Below are positions 18,769 to 26,935 of a stretch of DNA of 64,000 nucleotides, piece after piece. A program made the position numbers and the translations under genes. Every line of letters begins with the position of its first letter. Position 1 is the first letter of the stretch. The stretch is from Nocardia sp. XZ_19_385. Its GTDB lineage: Bacteria; Actinomycetota; Actinomycetes; Mycobacteriales; Mycobacteriaceae. The notes under the pieces were generated by a model. That model did not search any database, was not told the origin of the DNA, and saw nothing but the letters and a program-made list of their open reading frames with translations. Location: contig NZ_JACVEE010000001.1 of NCBI RefSeq assembly GCF_015355755.1, forward strand, positions 2,542,001 to 2,606,000, in the 5' to 3' direction.

Positions 18769-19461
18769 ATGGAACTGAAGAACGCGGTCGCGGTCGTCAC
18801 CGGGGCCAACCGAGGCCTCGGGCGGCACCTCGCCGCCCAGCTCGTGGAGCGCGGCGCGAAGGTGTACGCGGCCGCCCGCCGCCCCGAGACCGTCGATGTG
18901 CCGGGTGTCATCCCGCTGCGCCTCGACGTGACGGACGAGGCATCGATACGGGAGGCCGCCCGCATCGCGTCGGATGCGACCCTGCTGATCAACAACGCGG
19001 GCATCTCGACCGGCGCGACGCTGATCGGAGGCGACCTGGCTGAGGTGCGCCGGGAGATGGAGACCAACTTCTACGGCCCGCTCGCCGCGACCCGCGCCTT
19101 CGCCCCCGTCATCGAGGGCAACGGCGGCGGCGCCGTACTCAACGTCCTATCCGCCCTGTCCTGGTTCCACCCAGCCGCCGTCGGCTCCTACGCCGCCTCC
19201 AAGGCCGCCGCCTGGGCACTGAGCGACGCGACCCGCGAAGAGCTGGCACCCCGGGGCATTGCCGTCTCGGCGCTGCACGTCGGCTACATGGACACCGACA
19301 TGGCCGCCGGCGTCCCTGCCGACCAGAAGGTCGCCGCCGCCGACGTCGCGGCCCAGGCCCTGTCCGGCATCGAGACCGGCCTGACCGAGATCCTCGCCGA
19401 CGAGACCAGCCGGTACGTCAAGCAGAGCCTGTCCGCGGCACCCCAGCCGAACGCAGGCTGA
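18769..19461 (+). CDS. Short-chain dehydrogenase/reductase
   Basis: 230 residues, classical SDR. Cofactor motif TGANRGLG (residues 12-19), NNAG near 82, catalytic Ser about 124-127 and YAASK (Tyr143-Lys147 region). AARRP after the second strand suggests NADP(H). It is followed after 29 bp by a quinone-oxidoreductase gene and preceded by the divergent TetR gene. The carbonyl substrate is unknown. Confidence 0.9.
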   Translation: MELKNAVAVVTGANRGLGRHLAAQLVERGAKVYAAARRPETVDVPGVIPLRLDVTDEASIREAARIASDATLLINNAGISTGATLIGGDLAEVRREMETNFYGPLAATRAFAPVIEGNGGGAVLNVLSALSWFHPAAVGSYAASKAAAWALSDATREELAPRGIAVSALHVGYMDTDMAAGVPADQKVAAADVAAQALSGIETGLTEILADETSRYVKQSLSAAPQPNAG

Positions 19462-19490
19462 CGCTCACCCCTATCGGAACGGAGATGACG

Positions 19491-20495
19491 ATGAAGGCTT
19501 TCATGGTCGAGAAGTACGGTGACGCGACCGGGATGCGCGCCGCCGAGGTGCCCGACCCCCAGGTGGGCGCCGACGACGTCCTGGTCAAGATCCACGCAGC
19601 GAGCGTCAATCCGCTGGACATGAAGATCCGCAACGGTGAGCTCAAGGCGATCCTGCCCTACCGCCTCCCGCTCGTCCTGGGCAACGACCTCGCCGGGACC
19701 GTCGTCCGGGTCGGATCGTCCGTCGATCGCTTCGCCGTGGGCGACGAGGTCTACGCGAGGCCTGACAAGGACCGCATCGGCACCTTCGCCGAACTCCTCG
19801 CCGTCCACCAGGACGACCTCGCCCCCAAGCCCGCCACGCTCACCATGACCGAGGCCGCCTCCCTCCCCCTAGTCGCGCTGACCGCCTGGCAGGCCCTGGT
19901 CGAGCGGGCCCGCGTACAGCCGGGCCAGAAGGTCCTCATCCACGCGGGCGCCGGCGGCCTGGGATCCATCGCCATCCAACTGGCCAAGGCACTGGGCGCG
20001 CATGTGGCCACCACCGTGAGCACCGCCAAGGTCGGCCTCGTCAAGGAACTCGGCGCGGACGAAGTCATCGACTACCGCACGCAGGACTTCTCCGAAGTCC
20101 TCACCGGCTACGACGTCGTCCTGGACTCCCTCGGCGGCGAGAACCTCGCCAAGTCCCTGCGCATCCTCGAGCCCGGCGGCCTGGCCATCTCCGTCGCGGG
20201 CCCGCCCGACCCGGCCACCGCCCGCGAACTCGGCTCGAACCCGGTCCTGCGTCTGGCCATCACCGCCCTCAGCGCCAAGACCCGGCGCCAGGCGAAGCGT
20301 CTCGGTGTGACGTATTCCTTCCTGTTCATGAAGGCCAGCGGTGACCAACTGCGCGAACTCACCGCCCTCATCGACGCCGGGAAGATCCGCCCGATCGTCG
20401 ACGGGGTCTTCCCGTTCGACGAGACCCTCCAGGCCATGGAGTACGTCGAGAAGGGCCGCGCGAAAGCCGGCAAGGTCGTCGTCTCCATGACGTAG
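19491..20495 (+). CDS. Zinc-independent NADP-dependent quinone oxidoreductase (MDR family)
   Basis: 334 residues, medium-chain reductase. A GroES-like N-terminus with LGNDLAGTVVRVG is followed by the nucleotide-binding GAGGLGSIAIQLAKALGA (about 145-165). The catalytic zinc ligands of alcohol dehydrogenases are absent, so quinone oxidoreductase or enoyl-reductase type activity is likely. Start ATG 19491 is used because GGAG is 6 bases upstream; ATG 19485 abuts that site. Cotranscription with the SDR gene is likely. Confidence 0.88.
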   Translation: MKAFMVEKYGDATGMRAAEVPDPQVGADDVLVKIHAASVNPLDMKIRNGELKAILPYRLPLVLGNDLAGTVVRVGSSVDRFAVGDEVYARPDKDRIGTFAELLAVHQDDLAPKPATLTMTEAASLPLVALTAWQALVERARVQPGQKVLIHAGAGGLGSIAIQLAKALGAHVATTVSTAKVGLVKELGADEVIDYRTQDFSEVLTGYDVVLDSLGGENLAKSLRILEPGGLAISVAGPPDPATARELGSNPVLRLAITALSAKTRRQAKRLGVTYSFLFMKASGDQLRELTALIDAGKIRPIVDGVFPFDETLQAMEYVEKGRAKAGKVVVSMT

Positions 20496-20534
20496 GCCGG
20501 GCGCGCTGGCATCGACCGGCCACGGGAAAGACCA

Positions 20535-20562
20535 AGGGCCCGACTCCGAAGAGTCGGGCCCT
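20535..20562. terminator. Bidirectional terminator between the MDR gene and ychF
   Basis: A 12-bp perfect stem (AGGGCCCGACTC and complement) is closed by a CGAA tetraloop and sits between convergent genes. Confidence 0.8.
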
Positions 20563-20608
20563 CTCTGACCTGCATGTTTGCCAAATCAGCGACGTGATAT
20601 GTCAGCGG

Positions 20609-21688
20609 CTAGACGTTGAACCTGAACTCGACGACGTCGCCGTCGACCATGACATAGTCCTTGCCTTCGATGCGAACCTTGCCGGCGGCCTTGGCTGCGG
20701 CCATCGAGCCCGCGTCGACCAGGTCCTTGAAGGCGACGATTTCGGCCTTGATGAAGCCGCGTTCGAAGTCGGTGTGGATGACGCCGGCGGCCTTGGGGGC
20801 GGTGTCGCCCTGGTGGATGGTCCAGGCGCGGGCTTCTTTGGGGCCGGCGGTGAGGTAGGTCTGCAGGCCGAGGGTGTGGAAGCCGGCGCGGGCCAGGCCG
20901 TGCAGGCCCGGCTCGGTCTGACCGATGGATTCGAGGAGTTCGAGCGCGGATTCGTCGTCGAGTTCGAGGAGTTCGGCTTCGACCTTGGCGTCGAGGAAGA
21001 CGGCGTCGGCGGGGGCGACGGCGGCCTTCAGCTCGGCGACCTTCGCCTCGTCGGTGAGCACCGACTCGTCGGCGTTGAAGACGTAGAGGAAAGGCTTGGT
21101 GGTGAGCAGCGACAGCTCTTTGAGCAGTTCGGTGTCGACCTTGTTGCCGGCCGCGAACAGGGTGGTGCCCTCGTTCAGGATCTCCTGAGCCAGCTTGGCG
21201 GCGTCGGCGAGCGGCTTGCGGTCCTTCTTGATCCGGGCTTCCTTTTCGAAGCGCGGGACCGCCTTCTCCAAGGTCTGCAGATCGGCGAGGATCAGCTCGG
21301 TCTCGATCACCTCGATGTCGGCCATCGGGTCCACCTTGCCGTCGACGTGGATCACGTCGTCATCGGCGAACACGCGCACCACCTGGCAGATGGCGTCCGC
21401 CTCACGGATGTTGGCGAGGAACTTGTTGCCGAGACCGGCGCCCTCGGACGCGCCCTTCACGATGCCCGCGATGTCGACGAAGGACACCACAGCCGGGACG
21501 ATGCGCTCGGAGCTGAAGATCTCGGCGAGCGTCCCCAGGCGCGGATCGGGCAGCGGCACCACCCCGACGTTCGGCTCGATGGTCGCGAACGGATAGTTCG
21601 CGGCCAGCACGTCGTTCTTGGTCAACGCGTTGAACAGCGTCGACTTTCCGACGTTGGGCAGACCGACAATTCCGAGGGTGAGACTCAC
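20609..21688 (-). CDS. ychF: Redox/stress-related P-loop NTPase YchF
   Basis: 359 residues, universal Obg-family protein that hydrolyses ATP and associates with ribosomes. G1 GLPNVGKST (9-17), G3 DIAGIVKGA (about 72-80), and the altered G4 N-x-D-E (FNADE) that explains ATP preference. The C-terminal TGS domain ends in GKDYVMVDGDVVEFRFNV. It corresponds to Rv1112 in the mycobacterial synteny block, here separated from its usual neighbours by about 18 kb of accessory genes. Confidence 0.96.
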   Translation of the reverse strand: MSLTLGIVGLPNVGKSTLFNALTKNDVLAANYPFATIEPNVGVVPLPDPRLGTLAEIFSSERIVPAVVSFVDIAGIVKGASEGAGLGNKFLANIREADAICQVVRVFADDDVIHVDGKVDPMADIEVIETELILADLQTLEKAVPRFEKEARIKKDRKPLADAAKLAQEILNEGTTLFAAGNKVDTELLKELSLLTTKPFLYVFNADESVLTDEAKVAELKAAVAPADAVFLDAKVEAELLELDDESALELLESIGQTEPGLHGLARAGFHTLGLQTYLTAGPKEARAWTIHQGDTAPKAAGVIHTDFERGFIKAEIVAFKDLVDAGSMAAAKAAGKVRIEGKDYVMVDGDVVEFRFNV

Positions 21689-21743
21689 GAGTAGGAGAGT
21701 CTACGCGGACCCCGGCCCGCCTCCGCCGCCGCCCGGCCGAGCG

Positions 21744-22199
21744 TCAGAGGCGGCCGACCAGGGTTCGGGCGAGGCGTGCTGCGAGCTCCGGCGGAACCGG
21801 AGTCGCGTCCGGACCCTCGTCGTAGAACCGCAGGAATGCCTGATGAAAACAGGCGCCATCGAGCAGAGCGGCCGCTGTGTCCACATCCGCGTCCGCCTCC
21901 ACGCGGCCCAGCCCCTGTTCGGCCCGCAGATACGCGGCGATACCCGCGATGGCCTGCCCGGGTCCCGCACCGTGCTTGCTCATCGAATCCCGGTGCGTCG
22001 CCATGCGTTTCGGCTGGGCAAGCAGACCGCCGAGCAGCGGTAACGACTGCTGGTAGAAGGACAGCGCACCGCGGGCGATGGCCGCCAGATTGGCCTCGAC
22101 CGTCGACTCCCCCGGCTCGGGCCGCGCGCCCTCGGGCCCCGGCATGCGATGCCGCATGATCTCCGCGGCGGCGTCGAGGATCCGGTCGCGAGTAGCCAT
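21744..22199 (-). pseudogene. TetR regulator lacking its DNA-binding helices
   Basis: 151 codons. The N-terminus starts like a TetR protein (MATRDRILDAAAEIMRHR) but passes straight into MPGPEGARPEPGESTVEANL, which in relatives comes after the helix-turn-helix. About 40 residues including both HTH helices are absent, with the frame kept. The remaining ligand/dimer domain looks intact up to LARTLVGRL. It cannot bind DNA as a normal TetR. It faces the truncated NAD(P)-binding gene with one base between them. A dominant-negative partner function is possible but unproven. Confidence 0.75.
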
Positions 22200-22200
22200 C

Positions 22201-22653
22201 CAGGGCTCGGACGCGGTCCTGAGCACCATCGGTTCGCGCGACTCCGGACCGACGACGGTGAGCGCCGACGCCGCTCTATCGATCACCAAAGCCATGGAGG
22301 CAACCGATGTCCGGCGCTTCCTGCTGGTGAGCAACAGCGCGAGAATCGCTGGGCCGGGCGACGATTGGTTCACCCGGTTCGTGGTGAAGCCACTGATCCT
22401 GCGCCCGCTACTGCGGCACAGCCTCGCGGACATGGCCGCGGCCGAGCAGATCGCGCGCGACAGCGTGCTGGACTGGACGATCGTCCGCGCGCCGCAACTC
22501 ACCGACAAGACGGCGAAGGGCGCCTACCGCACGGCGATCGAACGCAACGTCACCTTCGGTATTCAGATCACCCGTGACGACCTGGCGGCCTGCATGCTCG
22601 AGCTGATGTCCGATCCCAGCACTATCCGCCAGCACGTCAACGTGGCCAACTGA
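22201..22653 (+). pseudogene. NAD(P)-binding (NmrA/SDR-like) protein lacking its N-terminus
   Basis: The frame begins inside a Rossmann protein at GSDAVLSTIGSRDSGPTT and continues with KAMEATDVRRFLLVSNSARI, DWTIVRAPQLTDKTAKGAYR and ITRDDLAACMLELM up to a stop at 22653. This is the C-terminal two-thirds of an atypical-SDR (NAD(P)H-binding) protein. The glycine-rich cofactor loop and about 60-70 N-terminal residues are missing, and the break coincides with the start of the damaged TetR gene. Confidence 0.75.
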
Positions 22654-22658
22654 GGCGC

Positions 22659-23579
22659 TCAGGGAATGAGGACGACCTTGCCGAGGTTGGCGCGGGACTC
22701 GACGAGGGCGTGCGCCTGCGCCGCGTCCTCGAGCGGGAACTCGGTGTGGACAGGGCGCAGCTGGCCGGAGGCGAAGTACTGCCAAAGTTCCTGGCGCCAA
22801 TGGTCGTAGACGTCCGGCTTGCCTTCGGCGATGCGGCGGATCTGGAACCCGATCACTGTCTTGGCTTCGACCAGCAGGTCGTAGGCCTCGATGGTGCCGC
22901 CGCCGGAGCTGTAGGCGACGAGGCGGCCGCCGGGAGTCAGCGCGCCGAGGGCAGGCTTCAGGAGTTCACCGCCGACGGCGTCGAGCGCGTAGTCGGCGGG
23001 TTTGCCCCAGGAGGATTGGTCGTAGGTGACGACCTCGTCCGCGCCGAGGCCGCGCACGAAGTCGGACTTGGCCGCGTCGGAGACGGCGCCGACGACCCAG
23101 GACGCACCGCGGACCCGCGCCAGCTGCACGGCCAGGTGGCCGACCCCGCTGGCCGCGGCGGTGATCAGCGCGGTCTCGCCGGATTCTGGTCGGGCGGAGT
23201 CGATCGCGCCGAGAGCAACCAGGCCGCTACGCACCAGGGCCACCGCATCGACTGCGGAGGCGCCGTCGGGAATCGGAGAAGCCATGCGCGCGGCCAGGAT
23301 CGCGTAGTCGGCGTAACCGTGCCCGAAGCACAGGCCGGTGACGCGGTACCCCGGGGTGTAGCCGGTGACCCCGTCGCCGATCGCGACGACCTCACCTGCG
23401 ATTTCCCCGCCCAGTGGGATCGGATCGGCGGATTCGCGCACCTTCCGGACCACGGGCAGCGTCACGCCGATCGCCTGCACCTTGACCAGAAGTTCGCCGG
23501 GACCCGGCGTCGGAACCTCGGCCGAGGACAGCTCGAGCACCTCAGGACCACCACTGCGCTCGTACCCGACCCGCCGCAT
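22659..23579 (-). CDS. Medium-chain dehydrogenase/quinone oxidoreductase family
   Basis: 306 residues. GroES-like domain with PLGGEIAGEVVAIGDGV, then a nucleotide-binding segment ALITAAASGVGHLAVQLARVRGA (about 140-165). As in zeta-crystallin-type quinone oxidoreductases, no zinc-ligand cysteines are seen. ATG 23579 has GGAGG 4 bases upstream. The promoter region holds a dyad at 23594-23614 and it diverges from an AraC gene. It runs head-on into the truncated NAD(P)-binding gene, 5 bp away. Confidence 0.87.
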   Translation of the reverse strand: MRRVGYERSGGPEVLELSSAEVPTPGPGELLVKVQAIGVTLPVVRKVRESADPIPLGGEIAGEVVAIGDGVTGYTPGYRVTGLCFGHGYADYAILAARMASPIPDGASAVDAVALVRSGLVALGAIDSARPESGETALITAAASGVGHLAVQLARVRGASWVVGAVSDAAKSDFVRGLGADEVVTYDQSSWGKPADYALDAVGGELLKPALGALTPGGRLVAYSSGGGTIEAYDLLVEAKTVIGFQIRRIAEGKPDVYDHWRQELWQYFASGQLRPVHTEFPLEDAAQAHALVESRANLGKVVLIP

Positions 23580-23593
23580 CACACCTCCAGAAA

Positions 23594-23614
23594 ACCGTTA
23601 GAACGCGTAACGGT
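23594..23614. promoter_or_regulatory. Inverted repeat upstream of the dehydrogenase
   Basis: ACCGTTA-N7-TAACGGT, perfect 7-base arms, 15 bp upstream of the dehydrogenase start codon and in the divergent gap with the AraC gene. Likely operator; the binding protein is not known. Confidence 0.5.
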
Positions 23615-23773
23615 AACCGGGCAGCAACCCGATCTCGCAGACAGCGACCCGGACATGTGCGAATTCTCACCGCCGGTCCGGCCGCCGTGTGCGCACACCG
23701 AAGAGCCTCGGCCGACCGTTCCCGTCGAACGAACCGGGTTGCGCGAAAAATGCGGCGGCGTAGCGTGACGCGT

Positions 23774-24610
23774 ATGGAGCCGACCACGGAGGTGGTGGCA
23801 GCACGGCCCGCGCCCGAACTGGCGGGGTTCATCGACCACTACCTGGGTTACCGGATGACCGGGTACGAACCCGGGCTGCATCGGGGCCTGCCGTCACGGC
23901 ATCTGACCTTCATCGTCGCCATCGGGCACACCGTCGACGTTGTCGCCCAGACGGATCCGGGCCAGCGACCGGCGAACTATCGCTGTGTACTGAGCGGATT
24001 GCAGGCGAGCCCGGCGGCCATCTCGCACTCCGGCCACCAGGAAGGCGTGGCGATCGCGCTGACCCCGCTCGGGTCGCGCACGCTGTTCGGCGTGCCCGCG
24101 AGCGAACTCTGGAACACCTCGCTGGAATTCGCGGATGTGGCCGGCCCGGTCGGTGACGAACTGTGGGAACGCCTGCAAGGCCCGGCGTCGTGGCCGCAAC
24201 GCTTCGCCGCCTGCGATCGGCTGCTGACCCGGCTGGCCTGCCCCGACCGGCTCGTGACCCCCGAATTGTCCTGGGCCTGGCGGACTTTGGTGAAATCCGG
24301 CGGCACCACCAATATCGGAGCGCTGGCCACCGGCATCGGCTGGTCCCGCCAGCATCTCGCCCGCCGATTCGGCACTGAATTCGGGCTGAGCCCGAAGCTC
24401 GCGGCCCGCATCACCCGTTTCGAGCGGGCCCGGCGGATGATCGAGCGCACCCCGTCGTTCGTCACGATCGCCCAGGTCGCGGCCACCTGCGGCTACTACG
24501 ACCAGGCCCACCTCAATCGCGACTTCGCCGAACTGGCCGGATGCAGCCCGACCACCTGGCTGGCCGAGGAGATTCCATCCGTCCAAGACGACCCCGGGCT
24601 CCGAGGATGA
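23774..24610 (+). CDS. AraC-family transcriptional regulator
   Basis: 278 residues. The C-terminal double HTH is clear: IGALATGIGWSRQHLARRFGTEFGLSPK (about 185-212) and IAQVAATCGYYDQAHLNRDFAELAGCSP (about 237-264). The N-terminal domain resembles the DUF6597-type sensory part of actinobacterial AraC proteins that flank VOC enzymes. A VOC protein follows after 10 bp, so the two form an operon. The ligand is unknown. Confidence 0.88.
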   Translation: MEPTTEVVAARPAPELAGFIDHYLGYRMTGYEPGLHRGLPSRHLTFIVAIGHTVDVVAQTDPGQRPANYRCVLSGLQASPAAISHSGHQEGVAIALTPLGSRTLFGVPASELWNTSLEFADVAGPVGDELWERLQGPASWPQRFAACDRLLTRLACPDRLVTPELSWAWRTLVKSGGTTNIGALATGIGWSRQHLARRFGTEFGLSPKLAARITRFERARRMIERTPSFVTIAQVAATCGYYDQAHLNRDFAELAGCSPTTWLAEEIPSVQDDPGLRG

Positions 24611-24620
24611 AGCTGGATTC

Positions 24621-25034
24621 ATGACGAACTCAACAGAAACCAAAGCCGCCTTCATCTGGCCCGCCCTGGCCCTGGACGACGCCCGCGGCACCACAGCCTT
24701 CCTGGTCAAAGCCTTCGGCTTCGAAGAGACCGCCGTCTACGCCCGCGAGGACAACCCGTCGATCGTCGAGCACGGCGAGCTGCGCTGGCCACTCGGCGGC
24801 GGCATCATGTTCGGCTCCACCGGCCGCGACGATTCCCCGTTCGGCACCCGCCCGGCCGGCGCCGCCAGCCTCTACGTCGTCTGCGACAACCCCGACGAGC
24901 TGTTCGAACGCGCCACCGCCGCCGACGCCGAGGTGGTGCGCGGCCTGCGCGACGAAGGCTACGGCTCGCGCGGGTTCAGTGTCCGCGACCCCGAGGGCAA
25001 CCTGTGGAGCTTCGGCACCTATCGCGGCGAATAA
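24621..25034 (+). CDS. VOC-superfamily (glyoxalase/bleomycin-resistance-like) protein
   Basis: 137 residues, single VOC unit with paired beta-alpha-beta-beta-beta motifs: ALALDDARGTTAFLVKAFGFEE at the N-terminus and GYGSRGFSVRDPEGNLWSFGTY at the C-terminus. The Glu-containing strand end (DPEGNxWxF) is typical. It may bind a small hydrophobic compound or catalyse a glyoxalase-like reaction. It is cotranscribed with the AraC gene and its stop abuts the stop of the convergent ABC permease gene. Confidence 0.87.
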   Translation: MTNSTETKAAFIWPALALDDARGTTAFLVKAFGFEETAVYAREDNPSIVEHGELRWPLGGGIMFGSTGRDDSPFGTRPAGAASLYVVCDNPDELFERATAADAEVVRGLRDEGYGSRGFSVRDPEGNLWSFGTYRGE

Positions 25035-25898
25035 TCAGCGGCCGCCCAAGCCGGACATCGCGATACCGCGGACGAAAGCGCGCTGGGCGAACGCGTAGAC
25101 CACGAGCAGCGGCAACAGGATGACGATCGCGGTGGCCATGAGGATCGGCCACTGCGTGTGGTACTGACCTTGCAGACGCACCAATCCCAGTGTGGCGGTG
25201 GCGATCTCGTTGCGCTGGATCATGATCAGCGGCCAGAGGAAGTCGTTCCAGACGGTGATCCAGGTGAGGACCGCCAGCACCATCAGAGCGGGGCGGGTGT
25301 GCGGCAACAGGACTCGCCAGTACACCTGCCAGGTGCTGCAACCGTCGATGATGGCGGCTTCCTCCAATTCCGCTGGGAGAGTTCGGAAGAACTGGCGCAT
25401 CAGGTAGGTACCGAACGCGCTGCCGAACAAGCCCGGGACGATCATCGCCCACGGGGTGTCGACCCAGCCCAGAGCGCGCATCAGCAGGAATTGCGGGATC
25501 ACCGTGACGGTCAGCGGGACCATCAGGGTCGCGAGGTAGGCGATGAACAGCACGTCGCGACCGCGGAATCGCAAGCGCGCAAACGCATATCCGGCCAGTG
25601 AACAGAAGAACACCTGCCCGGCGGTGACGCAGACGGCATACACCATGGTGTTCAACAACATCCGGCCCAGCGGCAGCAGCTCGAAGACCTTGCCGTAGTT
25701 GGACCACTGCGGCTGTTCGGGAAGCATCGCAGTCTCGGTGATTTCACCGTCTCGCTTGAGCGAGCCCGACAGCGCCCACAGGATCGGCAGCAGGGCGCAC
25801 CACGCGATCGCCGCCAGCGCGAGGTAGGCGGCCACGCCGCCCAGTACCCGCCGGACGACCCTGCGCTGGACAGGCTGGATCCGCGCCGGGCGGTTCAC
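25035..25898 (-). CDS. Sugar ABC transporter permease (MalG/UgpE type)
   Basis: 287 residues, six predicted membrane helices. The cytoplasmic EAA loop reads ELEEAAIIDGCSTWQVYWRVLLPHTRPAL, matching the consensus that contacts the ATPase. Start GTG 25898 overlaps the upstream permease stop by four bases (GTGA). It is the last gene of a binding protein-permease-permease operon of the CUT1 group. No ATPase gene is present here, so a shared MsmX/MsiK-like ATPase elsewhere is expected. Confidence 0.92.
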   Translation of the reverse strand: MNRPARIQPVQRRVVRRVLGGVAAYLALAAIAWCALLPILWALSGSLKRDGEITETAMLPEQPQWSNYGKVFELLPLGRMLLNTMVYAVCVTAGQVFFCSLAGYAFARLRFRGRDVLFIAYLATLMVPLTVTVIPQFLLMRALGWVDTPWAMIVPGLFGSAFGTYLMRQFFRTLPAELEEAAIIDGCSTWQVYWRVLLPHTRPALMVLAVLTWITVWNDFLWPLIMIQRNEIATATLGLVRLQGQYHTQWPILMATAIVILLPLLVVYAFAQRAFVRGIAMSGLGGR

Positions 25899-26935
25899 AG
25901 TTCCACCTCCGCCCGCCGCGCGAACCGCAACTGCAACAGCGTCAACAGCAGCAGAATCGCGAAGATCACCCAAGCCAGCGCAGCGGCGTAACCGACCTCG
26001 TAGAACCCGAATGCGTGCTGGAACAACATGATTCCGAGCAGATAGGTGCCGGTCTCCGGCCCCCCGCCGCTCCCGGTCAGGGCGTACGCCTGGTCGAAAG
26101 CCTGCACCGAGTTGATCACCGTGATGACGAAGACGAACGACAGCGGCCCCCGGATCAGCGGCACCGTCACCGACCAGAACCGGCGAATCGCACCGGCACC
26201 GTCGATCTTCGCCGCCTCGTACAGCGGTTCCGGCACACCCTGCAGGGCCGCGAGCAGGATCACCGTCGCGAAAGGCACGCTTTTCCAGACGGTCACGATG
26301 CTCAGCGACACCAGCGCCCAGTTCGGGTCGGTCAGCCACGGCACCGGATCGATGCCGGCCCAGCCGAGCATCAGGTTCAGCAGCCCGTCGTCAGTGGTGA
26401 AGATGAACCGCCACACCACCGCCATGGCCACCGTGGAGGCGACCAGCGGCAGGAACGCGATCGTCCGGAAGATGCCGATACCGCGCAGTTTCCGGTGCAG
26501 CGCGGACGCCACCGCGAGCCCGATCGCCACCGTCGGCACCAGTGTGAGCACCGTGAACACCGCCGTGTTCCGCAATGCGATCAGGAACAGCGGATCCGAA
26601 CCGAACAGCCGCCGATAGTTCGCGATGCCCACGAACCGCGGCGCGCTGAACAGATCCCAGGAGTGGAAACTCAGGTACAGCGAGAAGGCCAGCGGGAACA
26701 CCAGAAAGACCAGCACCGCGGCCAGATTCGGCGCGATGAACATCCAGCCCGCCCGCTCGCGCCGCCGGGCCAGTTGGCTCCGCACGGTTCCCGGACCACG
26801 TTCCCGGTCCGAGCTGCCGCCGCTGGTGTCAGGCGTTCCGCTGGACGGCAGGGTAACGGTGCGTGCGATGGCGCTCGCCTCGTCATCCCCACGCAACCCG
26901 GCAGGCGCTGGCGGCATGGCTTCGCGTTCAAGCAT
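25895..26935 (-). CDS. Sugar ABC transporter permease (MalF/UgpA type)
   Basis: About 346 residues. An unusually long polar N-terminus (about 60 residues, Pro/Gly/Ser-rich) precedes the first helix WMFIAPNLAAVLVFLVFPLAF. The EAA loop is PEPLYEAAKIDGAGAIRRFWSVTVPLIRGPL. ATG 26935 overlaps the end of the binding-protein gene by 8 bases; ATG 26917 is a possible alternative. It pairs with the MalG-type permease. Confidence 0.9.
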   Translation of the reverse strand: MLEREAMPPAPAGLRGDDEASAIARTVTLPSSGTPDTSGGSSDRERGPGTVRSQLARRRERAGWMFIAPNLAAVLVFLVFPLAFSLYLSFHSWDLFSAPRFVGIANYRRLFGSDPLFLIALRNTAVFTVLTLVPTVAIGLAVASALHRKLRGIGIFRTIAFLPLVASTVAMAVVWRFIFTTDDGLLNLMLGWAGIDPVPWLTDPNWALVSLSIVTVWKSVPFATVILLAALQGVPEPLYEAAKIDGAGAIRRFWSVTVPLIRGPLSFVFVITVINSVQAFDQAYALTGSGGGPETGTYLLGIMLFQHAFGFYEVGYAAALAWVIFAILLLLTLLQLRFARRAEVEL

